From Roseiarcus sp963759955 (GTDB taxonomy: Bacteria > Pseudomonadota > Alphaproteobacteria > Rhizobiales > Beijerinckiaceae), in the NCBI GenBank assembly GCA_963759955.1, contig CAVXCA010000099.1, forward strand, positions 55,645 through 119,644: a stretch of DNA of 64,000 nt, written 5' to 3'. The notes under the pieces are model-generated. The model was not told where the DNA came from and made no database searches. It saw only the letters and a program-made list of their open reading frames with translations. Position 1 is the stretch's first letter, and each line of letters opens with the position of its first letter. A program made the position numbers and the translations under genes. Shown piece after piece: positions 16,987-25,608 of this stretch.

Positions 16987-17556
16987 CTAGCCGGCGAGGG
17001 TCGCCCTGCCCGGCCACATGCGCGCGAAGATGTCGTCGCGCTTGACCCAAAGGTGCCAGGCGGCCGCGGCGACGTGGAGCGCGAGAACCGCGATGATGGT
17101 CCAGCCCAGCCAAAAATGGACCTGAATGGCCAGATGCCCGAGCGCCTTGTCCGGCGCTACGAGGGCGGGCCAGAGGAACACGCCGAACCACGACACTTCG
17201 TGGCCGCCCGCCGTCGAAGCGACGTAGCCGACGACCGGCAACGCGATCATCAGCGCGTAGAGTGCGAAATGCGCGAGGTTGGCGGCGGCTCGCATCAGCG
17301 TCGACAGCGTCTCGCCATAGGGCGGCGCGCCCGCCTTCGCGCGATAGACGACGCGCAGGACCGCCAGCACCAGCGCGGTCATGCCGAGCGACTTGTGCAG
17401 CATCATCAATCCGGGGCGCTGCGGCGCGTGCTCGGGCGACAACCATGCCGCGACGCCGATGGCGATGGCGATGAGGATCACCGCCGCCATGATCCAGTGA
17501 AACGCCCGCTGCGCGCGGTCGTAGGATTGAGGAATCGGCCCCTTGGCCATAGGCAT
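16987..17556 (-). CDS. Cytochrome b561 family membrane protein
   Basis: A 189-residue di-haem b-type cytochrome of the bacterial b561 family that moves electrons across or within the inner membrane. Four hydrophobic segments are visible (WIMAAVILIAIAIGVAAWL; LGMTALVLAVLRVVY; ALYALMIALPVVGYVA; WTIIAVLALHVAAAAWHL). Conserved His residues fall in the helices (AFHWIM, MMLHKSLG, NLAHFALY, ALHVAAAAWH). The start is ATG at 17556 (MPMAKG) or two codons later. Redox partners are not indicated by the neighbours. Confidence 0.9.
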   Translation of the reverse strand: MPMAKGPIPQSYDRAQRAFHWIMAAVILIAIAIGVAAWLSPEHAPQRPGLMMLHKSLGMTALVLAVLRVVYRAKAGAPPYGETLSTLMRAAANLAHFALYALMIALPVVGYVASTAGGHEVSWFGVFLWPALVAPDKALGHLAIQVHFWLGWTIIAVLALHVAAAAWHLWVKRDDIFARMWPGRATLAG

Positions 17557-18410
17557 GCTCCGCTCTCGGCGAACCCGAACGGCCGCCTTCGTAGCAGCGC
17601 GATATCGCGTTGTCTCGACGAAAATGCGACAGGTTCGGCGCCGCAAACGCCGCATTCGTCGAGGATGGCGACCGACCGCGTCGAGCCAGCGTAAGCCCGC
17701 TCGATGTCGACGGGAAGACACGAACCCGTGAAGCCGGTTGACCGCCGCGCTTCGAGATCGCCGAGATTCTCGCGATGGCGACAGCCGATGCGGCGCCCGG
17801 AGCCGTAGGCCCCTAAATCGGCGACGCTTCGTGCGTCCGAGCTTGGCGCGCGGCGCATCGGGCGAGAACCTGCTCAAAGCCATGCGTCGTCAAATCCCAG
17901 CCGTTTCGAGGTGACGGAGCGCTTCAACATTGACTTTACGGTGATAGATTTGCGCCACAAACCGAGAAATTGCACGGTCGGGACGGCCATCGGCCTATGC
18001 CGCCCGGCGATTTCCAGCCTCCGGCGTCGACATTTTGAGCATTGCGAACTGATTGTGATTGGCGCCAGGCAGGCTAAACGTCATCAATACTGTCCAAAAC
18101 GCGTCGTCGAAATTGGCCGCTCGAGAAACGCCGCGTCTCGCCCGAACGCCGTGGCGACGCATAACTTCTCTTTATTCTTCAATTGTTTAATCGGAGATAA
18201 CGGCAACTCGCCACTACCCCTGCGGCTGCGGCGCATCGGCGCGACAAATCCCGAGCGTCGTCCGGCCCCCGCTCGGAAAGCCCACCCAATCGGCGCGGAA
18301 ATGGGTCGGAAGCCGGCCCCTGCGCTCGGCTGGAAACGTATAGCCGTCAACTTGACGCTGCGTCCGCTTCATCTTAACGGTTCGCTAATAAATGTTACGG
18401 GGGGCCTTTC
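17557..18410. other. Long intergenic region upstream of the outer-membrane protein gene
   Basis: About 850 bp without a supportable gene. A 172-codon frame starting near 17911 overlaps the outer-membrane gene, has no family motifs and an unusual composition, and was rejected. Base composition is lower in GC near 17915-17960 and 18170-18200. The 3' end holds a plausible promoter for the next gene: TTGACG (18352-18357), a 17-bp spacer and TAACGG (18375-18380). Confidence 0.35.
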
Positions 18411-19226
18411 ATGCGCAGACAACTGTTGACCTCAGCGGCCGTGTTGGCGCTTTCCGCCGGCGCAGCGTTCGCATCCGACCTTCCCACCCATAAAGCGCCG
18501 CCGCCCCCGCCGCCGCCGCCGGTATTCTCGTGGACGGGCTTCTATGTCGGCGTCAACGGCGGTTATGCGGACCCGACCTCCAAGATCAGCGTCATTCCCG
18601 GCGGCTCCTGGGTCGGCGACCCGGACGAGGCCGGAATCGTCGCCGCGGGAACGCACAATCTCGGCCTTCACGGCTTCACCGGCGGCGCGCAGCTCGGCTA
18701 CAACTACCAGATCGGCAACATGCTCGTGCTGGGCGCCGAAGGCGACGCCAATTATCTCGGGCTGCACAACTCCTACGGAACGCCGACCTATACCGGAGTC
18801 GCCGGGAACGACAGTTATTGGGCCAACGGCTCCACCAGCGTGAATTCGTTCTACACCTTGCGCGCCCGCGTCGGCCTGCCCGTCGACCACTTCCTCTTCT
18901 ACCTCACCGGCGGTCTCGCGGTCAGCGGCGAAAAGTTCAGCCAAAGCATCGACTTCGTCAACCGCGGCACGATCATAACCCTGCCGAACACCGGAGGAGC
19001 GATCGGCGCCAATGCGGGCAGCGCCGCGACCACGGCGGCGAGCTGGACGGCCGGCGGCGGCGTCGAATACGCCTTCGACAGCCACTGGTCGGTGAAGGGC
19101 GAGTATCTCTACGCCAACCTGAAATCCCTGGGGTTCGATTCGGCTTATGGCGCCTATACGATGGCGCATCACGACAGCCTGACCGGCCTCAACGTGTTCC
19201 GCATCGGCCTGAACTACCGGATGTAA
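18411..19226 (+). CDS. Outer-membrane beta-barrel protein (Omp25/31-like porin family)
   Basis: The 271-residue protein has a signal peptide (RRQLLTSAAVLALSAGAAFA, cleaved before SDLPTHKA), a Pro-rich linker, and the typical start of the alphaproteobacterial OMP_b-brl family, FSWTGFYVGVNGGYADP. The body alternates amphipathic strands (GGAQLGYNYQIGNMLVLGAEGDANYLG; WSVKGEYLYANLKSLGF) and ends FRIGLNYRM with a C-terminal aromatic pattern suited to BAM insertion. The start has a GGGGGG-type RBS. A hairpin terminator follows. It is probably a major surface protein, but no specific function is shown. Confidence 0.9.
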   Translation: MRRQLLTSAAVLALSAGAAFASDLPTHKAPPPPPPPPVFSWTGFYVGVNGGYADPTSKISVIPGGSWVGDPDEAGIVAAGTHNLGLHGFTGGAQLGYNYQIGNMLVLGAEGDANYLGLHNSYGTPTYTGVAGNDSYWANGSTSVNSFYTLRARVGLPVDHFLFYLTGGLAVSGEKFSQSIDFVNRGTIITLPNTGGAIGANAGSAATTAASWTAGGGVEYAFDSHWSVKGEYLYANLKSLGFDSAYGAYTMAHHDSLTGLNVFRIGLNYRM

Positions 19227-19272
19227 TCGACGCGATCCGCGCCGCTGCGGCGGCGCGCGCGGCGAACGTTCA

Positions 19273-19311
19273 GCGGGCGACAACGCGTCGGCGTTGCCGC
19301 CCGCTCGCTTT
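19273..19311 (+). terminator. Rho-independent terminator of the outer-membrane protein gene
   Basis: A 14-bp stem with one mismatch (19273-19286 with 19291-19304, GTCG loop) is followed by TCGCTTTT. It lies about 45 bp after the stop codon and before the convergent TSUP gene. Confidence 0.75.
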
Positions 19312-19328
19312 TGAGGCGCGCCTTCCCC

Positions 19329-20075
19329 CTAGGGCGCCTTCAGAAACAGCCCGACCGTCAGCGCGGCGCCGATCGCGACGACGCCGACGCGCAACGCCGT
19401 TTCGTTGACGCGTTGCAGCATCAGCGCGCCGACCCAGCCGCCCAGCGAGGCGCCGGCGGCGGTGAAGGCGACCTGCAACCAATGGACGTCGGGCGAAAAG
19501 ACGAACAGCGCCACCGCCGAGGCGTTCATCACTCCGGCGAGCACATTCTTGGTCGCGCCAGCCGCGCGCACCGCGAGGCCCGCCATGGTCAGCGCCGCCA
19601 TCATCAGAAGGCCGATGCCGCCGCCGAAATAGCCGCCGTAAACGGCGATGAAGAATTGCGCCACCCCCGCGCTCCGAGGCGGCAGATGTCCCTGGCCCGG
19701 CTCGGGTTGTTTGCGAAAGAAGCTGCCCCAGGCGAACAGGACGGTGGCGAACAGCACCAGCCAGGGCACCAGCCGGGCGAAGAAGGTCGGCGGCGTCGCC
19801 AAGAGGATCGCGCCGCCCGCAGCGCCGCCGGCAAGGCTGACAGCGAACAGCGTGCGCATCGAAAGGCCCGGCGGGCCGTTCGCGCCGGCGCGGCCGGTGT
19901 AGCCGGTGACGAGCTGCGCCGGGAACAGCGCGATCGTCGAGGTGATGTTGGCGGCCCGCGCGTCCATGCCGGTGAGCATCAGCGCCGGCAGGGTGATGAA
20001 CGAGCCGCCGCCCGCCAGAGCGTTTTGCGCGCCCGCCCATAGCGAGGCGAGAAACAGCAGGAACAGCGGCAGCAT
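19329..20075 (-). CDS. Sulfite exporter TauE/SafE family (TSUP) permease
   Basis: A 248-residue membrane protein with seven or eight hydrophobic segments. The N-terminal family motif AGAQNALAGGGSFITLPALML is visible near residue 15, and the repeated partner motif appears in the second half (FIAVYGGYFGGGIGLLMMAALTMAG). TSUP members carry sulfite, sulfonates or other small anions, and the substrate cannot be told here. It follows the deaminase gene by 40 bp on the same strand, so the two may be cotranscribed. Confidence 0.88.
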   Translation of the reverse strand: MLPLFLLFLASLWAGAQNALAGGGSFITLPALMLTGMDARAANITSTIALFPAQLVTGYTGRAGANGPPGLSMRTLFAVSLAGGAAGGAILLATPPTFFARLVPWLVLFATVLFAWGSFFRKQPEPGQGHLPPRSAGVAQFFIAVYGGYFGGGIGLLMMAALTMAGLAVRAAGATKNVLAGVMNASAVALFVFSPDVHWLQVAFTAAGASLGGWVGALMLQRVNETALRVGVVAIGAALTVGLFLKAP

Positions 20076-20115
20076 TCACGATCCTTTCCTGGAGAAGAAT
20101 CTTTCGGTCGCGCGG

Positions 20116-21447
20116 TCACGCGAAATCGCGCGCGGCGGCGCGATGCTCAGCCATCAGCGCCGCGAGGTCGACGCCGACCGGCGCGCCGTCGACGACGCGC
20201 CACGCGCCCGCGACCATCACCCGGTCGGCGCGATGGGCGCCGCACAGGATCAGCGCGGCGAGCGGATCGTGCGCGCCGCTGAAACGCGGCTCGTCGAGCG
20301 TGAACAGCGCGAGATCGGCCTCATAGCCCGGCGCGATGCGCCCGATGTCGCCCCGCGCCAGACAACGCGCCGAGCCTTCGCTCGCCCAGCGCAGCACGTC
20401 GAGATGCGTCACTTTCGCCGCGCCGTAGCGCAGGCGCCCGATCATCAGCGCGTGGCGCAGCGCCTCCATCATGTTGGAGGAATCGTTGGAGGCCGAGCCG
20501 TCGACGCCGAGACCGACCGGCGCGCCCGCCGCCTCGAGCTCGCAAGTCGGACAAATCCCTGAGGCGAGCATCATGTTCGAGGCGGCGCAATGGCAGATCC
20601 CGACGCCCGCACGCCCCAGCCGGCCGATTTCCTCGGCGCTGAAGTGAATCCCGTGGGCGAGCCACGTCCGCTTCGACATCCAGCCGGTCTCCTCCAAGAG
20701 ATCGACCGGCCGCACGCCGTACATCTCGAGGCAGAAGCGTTCCTCGTCCTTGGTCTCGCAAAGATGGGTGTGCAACTGGCAATCGTAGCGCTCGGCGAGC
20801 CGCGCGGTCTCGCCCATCAGCCACTTGTTGATCGAGAACGGCGAACAGGGCGCCAGCGCGACGCGGATTTGCGCGCCGGGCTTGGGATCGTGGAACAGCT
20901 TCAGCACGCGCTCGCTGTCAGCCAAAATGACGTCGGCGTCCTGGACCACCGCATCGGGCGGCAGGCCGCCGTCCTTTTGCGACCGGTTCATCGAGCCGCG
21001 CGTCACCGTCATACGAATCCCCAGCGCGCGCGCCTCCTCGACCTCGATGTCGACGGCATCTTCGAGGCCCTTGGGGAAGAGATAGTGATGGTCCGCCGCC
21101 GTCGTGCAGCCCGAAAGCATCAGCTCGGTCAGCGCAAGACGCGCGGCGAGGCGCAGATGCCGCGCCTTCAGCCGCGCCCAGATCGGATAGAGCGCCGTCA
21201 GCCACGGGAACAACTCCCGGTTGATCGCGGCAGGGTGGGCGCGGGTCAGCGTCTGATAGAAGTGGTGATGCGCGTTGACGAGGCCGGGCAGCACGACATG
21301 GCGCGAGGCGTCGAACATGGCGTCGACGGGCGCGGCGGGCTCGCGGCCCTTAGCGACGACTTCAGCGATGCGCCCGTCCTCGACCACGAGGCCGCGCTCG
21401 GCGCTTGTCGCGAATATGGCGAGAGGGTCCTTGATCCAGGTGCGCAT
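20116..21447 (-). CDS. 8-oxoguanine deaminase-type amidohydrolase
   Basis: This 443-residue amidohydrolase has the metal-binding VNAHHHFYQT motif, CTTAADHHYLFP, LHTHLCETKDE, the WLAHGIHFS His, and VGLGVDGSASND with the catalytic Asp. The pattern and length match the ATZ/TRZ-like 8-oxoguanine deaminases, which convert 8-oxoguanine to urate. The related chlorohydrolases and cytosine/guanine deaminases are less likely. The start MRTWIKDPL at 21447 was chosen because the upstream extension is Arg-rich and has no homology. A TSUP permease follows, and a PhyH dioxygenase gene is divergent. Confidence 0.85.
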   Translation of the reverse strand: MRTWIKDPLAIFATSAERGLVVEDGRIAEVVAKGREPAAPVDAMFDASRHVVLPGLVNAHHHFYQTLTRAHPAAINRELFPWLTALYPIWARLKARHLRLAARLALTELMLSGCTTAADHHYLFPKGLEDAVDIEVEEARALGIRMTVTRGSMNRSQKDGGLPPDAVVQDADVILADSERVLKLFHDPKPGAQIRVALAPCSPFSINKWLMGETARLAERYDCQLHTHLCETKDEERFCLEMYGVRPVDLLEETGWMSKRTWLAHGIHFSAEEIGRLGRAGVGICHCAASNMMLASGICPTCELEAAGAPVGLGVDGSASNDSSNMMEALRHALMIGRLRYGAAKVTHLDVLRWASEGSARCLARGDIGRIAPGYEADLALFTLDEPRFSGAHDPLAALILCGAHRADRVMVAGAWRVVDGAPVGVDLAALMAEHRAAARDFA

Positions 21448-21554
21448 TTCTCGGTGGGCCTCTTGGCCGCGCGATCGACGCATTCGCGTGATCCAATCCG
21501 GGGCCACGGGCCTATAATGTCAGGAACCCGACCACAAGCAATGGGGGACGCCCC

Positions 21555-22739
21555 GTGAAAGCCGACGCAATCGCGGCGCAGCGATCGAGACGAGTGTGGC
21601 TGACGCCCGAATCCTGCGACCTCGACGAATTCCTTTGCGTCGTCGATCGCCGAACCGATCCGGCCGATTATCCCCTGGCGAGCGAAATTCGCGCGAACGT
21701 GCCGATCTACCATGGCGACGCGATTCGCGCCGCCGCCGACAACGAGGCCGCGCGCAAGGCGCTGATGGCCGAATGGGTGGAAGCGATGCTGACCGGCCCC
21801 GGCGTCGTGGCGTTCGAGAAGGCCTTCGCCGATTCGAGCGCGGTCGACGCGGCGACGATGATCTTCCAGGAGATCATCGACGAACAGCGCCGCGACCGCG
21901 GCGGCGGCGGCGATCATTTCGCTAAGCCGGGCGCCAACGACCGCGTCTGGAACGCGCTCGAAAAACTCTGCCTCGGCGCGCCGGACGTCTTCGCGCGCTA
22001 TTACGCCAACGAGACGATCGCCATGGTCGCGCAGGCCTGGCTCGGCGCCGGATATCAGATCACCTCGCAGCTCAATGTCGTCAATCCCGGCGGCGAGGCG
22101 CAGTCGGCGCATCGCGACTACCACATGGGTTTCCAGAGCGCCGAGGAAATCGCAGCCTTCCCCGTTCACGCGCACAAGCTGTCGCCGGTGATGACGCTGC
22201 AAGGCGCCGTCGCCCATTGCGATATGCCGGTCGAGAGCGGCCCGACGCTCTATCTGCCGTTCTCGCAGAATTTCGTCCCCGGCTATTTCGCCTGGCGCAG
22301 GCCCGAATTCATCGCCTATTTCGACGCCCATCGCGTGCAATTGCCGCTCGCCAAGGGCGACGCCGCGTTCTTCAATCCCGCGCTGTTCCACGCCGCAGGC
22401 TGCAACCGCACCGCGGACGTGCGGCGGATGGCGAACCTGTTGCAGATTTCCTCGCCGTACGGGCGGGCGATGGAATCGGTCGACCGCGCGAGAATGGTCA
22501 AAGCGCTCTATCCGACGCTGCTGGGCATGAACGACCTAACCGCGCGCGAAAAGGCGAACGCGATCGCCGCTTGCGCGGAAGGCTACGCCTTCCCCACCAA
22601 TCTCGATCGCGATCCCCCGATCGGCGGCCTGGCGCCACCGACGCAACAGCAGCTCATGCGCCAGGCGCTCGCCGAGGGCTGGGAGCCAGCGGCCTTCGCC
22701 GAGGCGCTCGACCGCCATGCGCTCAGGCGGATGACGTGA
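21555..22739 (+). CDS. Phytanoyl-CoA dioxygenase (PhyH) family protein
   Basis: A 394-residue Fe(II)/2-oxoglutarate-dependent oxygenase-like protein. The iron-binding HxD appears in QSAHRDYHMGF (about residue 193), and the distal His with the 2-oxoglutarate Arg fits FHAAGCNRTADVRRM (about 277-290). Conserved blocks between them include MTLQGAVAHCDMPVESGPTL. The start is GTG at 21555 with GGGGGACG upstream. The substrate is unknown. Divergent promoters with the deaminase gene lie in the 107 bp between them. Confidence 0.85.
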   Translation: MKADAIAAQRSRRVWLTPESCDLDEFLCVVDRRTDPADYPLASEIRANVPIYHGDAIRAAADNEAARKALMAEWVEAMLTGPGVVAFEKAFADSSAVDAATMIFQEIIDEQRRDRGGGGDHFAKPGANDRVWNALEKLCLGAPDVFARYYANETIAMVAQAWLGAGYQITSQLNVVNPGGEAQSAHRDYHMGFQSAEEIAAFPVHAHKLSPVMTLQGAVAHCDMPVESGPTLYLPFSQNFVPGYFAWRRPEFIAYFDAHRVQLPLAKGDAAFFNPALFHAAGCNRTADVRRMANLLQISSPYGRAMESVDRARMVKALYPTLLGMNDLTAREKANAIAACAEGYAFPTNLDRDPPIGGLAPPTQQQLMRQALAEGWEPAAFAEALDRHALRRMT

Positions 22740-22767
22740 AGGCCAGCGACGGTCGCGTCGGCTGCCC

Positions 22768-23631
22768 TCACCCCCTCAGCATCCGGTTGGTCGGCCCGCG
22801 CGCGGCGACGACTTCGGCGTGGTCGCCGCGGATGATCGCCATCTCGGCGACGCCGGTGAGGCCCGAGCCGGCGTCGAGATTGAGGCGGAAGCGCTCGATC
22901 TGTTCGGCGTGCGAAGCATGGTCTTTGGCGTCGTTGGGGGTGTGGCCGTGCACGACGAAGAGGCCGCTCCGCCCCTCCGGCCCGGGCGCGTAATCGAGAA
23001 AGGGCCAGCGCACCCACGCCCAGTGCCTGTTCTCGTCGAGGCCCCGGAGCGGCGTATTCCACGGCGTCGCCAGAAACGCCTCGAGATCGAGGCGCGGATT
23101 GACGCCGGCGTGGACGAACAGGATTTCGTTCGAGCGCCAATGCGTGCGCAAATTTTCCAGCCACACGGCGACGCGCCCGGGCAGCGAGGCGCGAATCGCG
23201 CGCAACAGATCGTAGAGGTCGGCCGGCGGCTCGATGCTTTCGGCGAACTGGGCGATGAGCCGGTCGCCGCCGTTGGCGATCCAGGTTTCCAGCGCGAGGA
23301 TCGCGTCCTCGAGGTTCGTCGCGGGATCGACGGCGAGGCGCATCATCGTCTCGTGATTGCCCATCAGCGCGATCGTCTCGTCGGCGCCGATCCTTGCGCC
23401 GGCGCCGATCGCCAGATCGATGGCGCCCAGCGAATCCGGGCCGCGGTCGATGAGGTCGCCCAGAAACACCAGCGCGCGGCGCGGCGCGCGGCGCGGCTCG
23501 CGCGCGGCTTCGTCGAGCAGCGCGCCCAACAGATCGGTGCGCCCGTGAATGTCGCCGATGGCGAAAATCTCGACGTCGCGCGCGCCCGAGCGCGGCAACA
23601 CGAAGGAATGGCGGTCGACGACGACGGACAT
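22768..23631 (-). CDS. Serine/threonine-type metallophosphatase
   Basis: A 287-residue calcineurin-like phosphatase with the complete metal-ligand series: FAIGDIHGRTDLL (GDxHG), FLGDLIDRGPDS (GDxxDRG), LMGNHETMM (GNHE), a later His in FVHAGVNP, and VVHGHTPND (GHTP). This matches the bacterial PPP/ApaH-related family acting on phosphoproteins or dinucleotides. The start ATG at 23631 gives MSVVVDRHSF. It converges on the PhyH gene. The substrate is not indicated. Confidence 0.9.
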   Translation of the reverse strand: MSVVVDRHSFVLPRSGARDVEIFAIGDIHGRTDLLGALLDEAAREPRRAPRRALVFLGDLIDRGPDSLGAIDLAIGAGARIGADETIALMGNHETMMRLAVDPATNLEDAILALETWIANGGDRLIAQFAESIEPPADLYDLLRAIRASLPGRVAVWLENLRTHWRSNEILFVHAGVNPRLDLEAFLATPWNTPLRGLDENRHWAWVRWPFLDYAPGPEGRSGLFVVHGHTPNDAKDHASHAEQIERFRLNLDAGSGLTGVAEMAIIRGDHAEVVAARGPTNRMLRG

Positions 23632-23873
23632 GGGCGAATTCTCGAGCCCCGGGGCGGGTGAGCCGCCACATTCGCATATTTCGGCGAAGTTTGCGGCTGT
23701 TCCCCCGGCCTCTTCCCGCGATTGGGGAGAGGAGAAGAACGGCGCCGCGCGCTCCTCACTCCGCGACCTCGCGGGGAGAGGCCGGGTGAGGAGCCTTAAG
23801 AGTAGCCGCTGGCTTCGCCGAATATGTGAATCGGCTCCATTCCGGCGGGCGTCAGGACATGCGCACGTCTTTC

Positions 23874-24044
23874 GACGCCAACAGCCTCAGCCGTGCGGGG
23901 GCAAGGCTCTGGCGCCATAGCCCGTCGGAAGACAGGCGTTCTTGCGAACGCCCCATGGCGCGTGACCCGTGAAACGGGCATGGCCATAGGCCGACCGAAA
24001 GGACGCCCATCTTCCGACGGGCTACGGACGCCGAGCACGGATCA
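23874..24044. repeat. Structured palindromic element with dispersed flanks
   Basis: A perfect 15-bp inverted repeat (TAGCCCGTCGGAAGA, 23918-23932; TCTTCCGACGGGCTA, 24010-24024) encloses two further hairpins: GGCGTTC-TTGC-GAACGCC (23935-23952) and CCATG...CCCGT-GAA-ACGGG-CATGG (23953-23983). Its outer flanks, GCCAACAGC-T-AGCCG-like at 23877 and CCGAGCACGGATCAGGC at 24031, recur near 35041-35122. It sits in a 480-bp gene-free stretch. It could be a REP/MITE-like element or encode a folded RNA. Confidence 0.6.
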
Positions 24045-24114
24045 GGCGCAGCGGACTGCGAAAGTGTCGAATTTTGAGTGCGCGAACCCACGAACACTTC
24101 GAGCGTAATCGCCC

Positions 24115-24639
24115 TCACCCGCTCGCGGCGCCCAGATCGTCCGGCGTGGCGAAACGCGCCAGCCGCGCCTCGCCGGGCGCGACGTCGCGCCAGCGATCGA
24201 CTTCGAATTCGAGAACCGCCAGGCCGCAGGTCGGGAACTTGGCGGCCATGCGCTGCAGTTCGCTCTTGGCGCCGCGGCCGACCAAGTGATTGGCGAGATC
24301 GGCGACGCCGGGGTTGTGGCCTACGAGCATGACGCTCGGCGCGTCGTCAGGCAGCGCGCGAACGATGGCGAGGATCGCGAAACGCGTCGCGTCGTAGAGG
24401 CCCGACTCGGCGCGCACCTCGACCGGGCGCGGCCAACACTTAACGACGATCGACGCCGTTTCGCTCGCGCGCTGCGCGCCCGAGAAGATCACCAGATCCG
24501 GGATCAGTCCGCTCTCGGCGACGAAGGCGCCGATTCCGGCGGCGTCGCGCCGCCCGCGATCGACGAGCGCGCGCTCATAATCGTTGCGTCCCGTGGCGGG
24601 GATGGTCTTGGCGTGTCGGAGGAGAAGCAAACGGCGCAT
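24115..24639 (-). CDS. SixA-type histidine phosphatase
   Basis: A 174-residue histidine-phosphatase (phosphoglycerate-mutase-like) protein. It has the RHAK motif near the start (LLLLRHAKTIPATGRNDYERALVDRGRRDA), the SGAQRASETASIV segment, and VMLVGHNPGVADLANHL with the second catalytic His. SixA proteins remove phosphate from histidine phosphotransfer domains. The start at 24639 (MRRLLLLRHAK) was preferred because the 15-residue upstream extension is not conserved and GGAGGAGAAGC precedes it. It lies downstream of moxR-cckA on the same strand. Confidence 0.9.
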   Translation of the reverse strand: MRRLLLLRHAKTIPATGRNDYERALVDRGRRDAAGIGAFVAESGLIPDLVIFSGAQRASETASIVVKCWPRPVEVRAESGLYDATRFAILAIVRALPDDAPSVMLVGHNPGVADLANHLVGRGAKSELQRMAAKFPTCGLAVLEFEVDRWRDVAPGEARLARFATPDDLGAASG

Positions 24640-24693
24640 GGCGCGAATTTTGGATTGGGCCGCGCCGAAGCGCAAGCGCGTCACGACAGCGCA

Positions 24694-25542
24694 TCACGAG
24701 GAACGCTCGCGGCGATTGAGAAAGGCCAGGCGTTCGAACAGGTGCACGTCCTGTTCGTTCTTCAATAGGGCGCCGTGAAGCGGCGGAATCAGCTTCTTGG
24801 GGTCGCGTTCGCGCAAGGTCTCGGGCGAAACGTCCTCGCTGAGCAGCAGTTTCAGCCAATCCAACAGTTCGGAGGTGGTCGGCTTCTTCTTCAGGCCGGG
24901 GGTCTCGCGCACGGAGAAGAAAAGACGCAGCGCTTCCTCGATCAGGCGCGGCTTGATGCCGGGATAATGCGCCTCGACGATCGCGCGCATCGTCGGCGAA
25001 TCGGGAAAGCGAATGTAGTGGAAAAAGCACCGCCTGAGGAACGCGTCCGGCAGTTCCTTCTCGTTGTTGGAGGTAATGACGACGATCGGCCGGCGCGCCG
25101 CGCGCACGGTCTCGCCGGTCTCGTAGACGTGGAACTCCATGCGGTCGAGTTCGAGCAGGAGGTCATTGGGAAATTCGATGTCGGCCTTGTCGATCTCGTC
25201 GATCAGCAGAACGGGCCGCTCGGGCGCAGCGAACGCCTCCCACAACTTGCCGCGCCGGATGTAGTGGCGGATGTCGGAGACGCGCGCGTCGCCGAGCTGG
25301 GAGTCGCGCAGGCGCGAGACCGCGTCGTATTCGTAGAGGCCCTGCTGGGCGCGCGTCGTCGATTTGATGTGCCAGGCGATCAGCGGCGCGCCGATCGCGT
25401 CGGCGATTTCCTGGGCGAGCAGGGTCTTGCCGGTGCCCGGCTCGCCCTTGATGAGCAGCGGCCGCTCGAGGCGGATCGCCGCGTTCACCGCCGTTTTCAG
25501 CTCGTCGCTGGCGATGTAGGTGGCCGTGCCTTCGAACTTCAT
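24694..25542 (-). CDS. MoxR-family AAA+ ATPase
   Basis: A 282-residue MoxR-type ATPase with Walker A GEPGTGKT (about residue 35), Walker B LLIDEIDKAD, the sensor ITSNNEKELPDAFLRRC motif, and a C-terminal lid domain. MoxR proteins are chaperone-like ATPases that work with VWA-domain partners. The likely partner (VWA gene at 30489-31664) is about 5 kb away, separated by cckA and others; in many relatives the two are adjacent. The start ATG at 25542 has GAGGCGAGC just before it. It follows the cckA terminator by a few bases. Confidence 0.92.
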   Translation of the reverse strand: MKFEGTATYIASDELKTAVNAAIRLERPLLIKGEPGTGKTLLAQEIADAIGAPLIAWHIKSTTRAQQGLYEYDAVSRLRDSQLGDARVSDIRHYIRRGKLWEAFAAPERPVLLIDEIDKADIEFPNDLLLELDRMEFHVYETGETVRAARRPIVVITSNNEKELPDAFLRRCFFHYIRFPDSPTMRAIVEAHYPGIKPRLIEEALRLFFSVRETPGLKKKPTTSELLDWLKLLLSEDVSPETLRERDPKKLIPPLHGALLKNEQDVHLFERLAFLNRRERSS

Positions 25543-25552
25543 GCTCGCCTCG

Positions 25553-25584
25553 AAAAACAAAACGCGCCCGCCGCCGACGGGCGC
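25553..25584 (-). terminator. Terminator after cckA
   Basis: On the minus strand a 7-bp GC stem (GCGCCCG, 25584-25578; CGGGCGC, 25570-25564) with a 7-base loop is followed by GTTTTGTTTTT. It is placed between the cckA stop and the moxR start codon, so moxR probably has its own promoter or depends on read-through. Confidence 0.72.
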
Positions 25585-25608
25585 TGCGCCGATCGGCCCG
25601 GCCGTGCG

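Noticed and set aside
17911..18429. 172-codon frame upstream of and overlapping the outer-membrane protein gene
   Set aside because: No family motif, a GTG start without RBS, composition unlike the neighbours, and overlap with a well-supported gene start.
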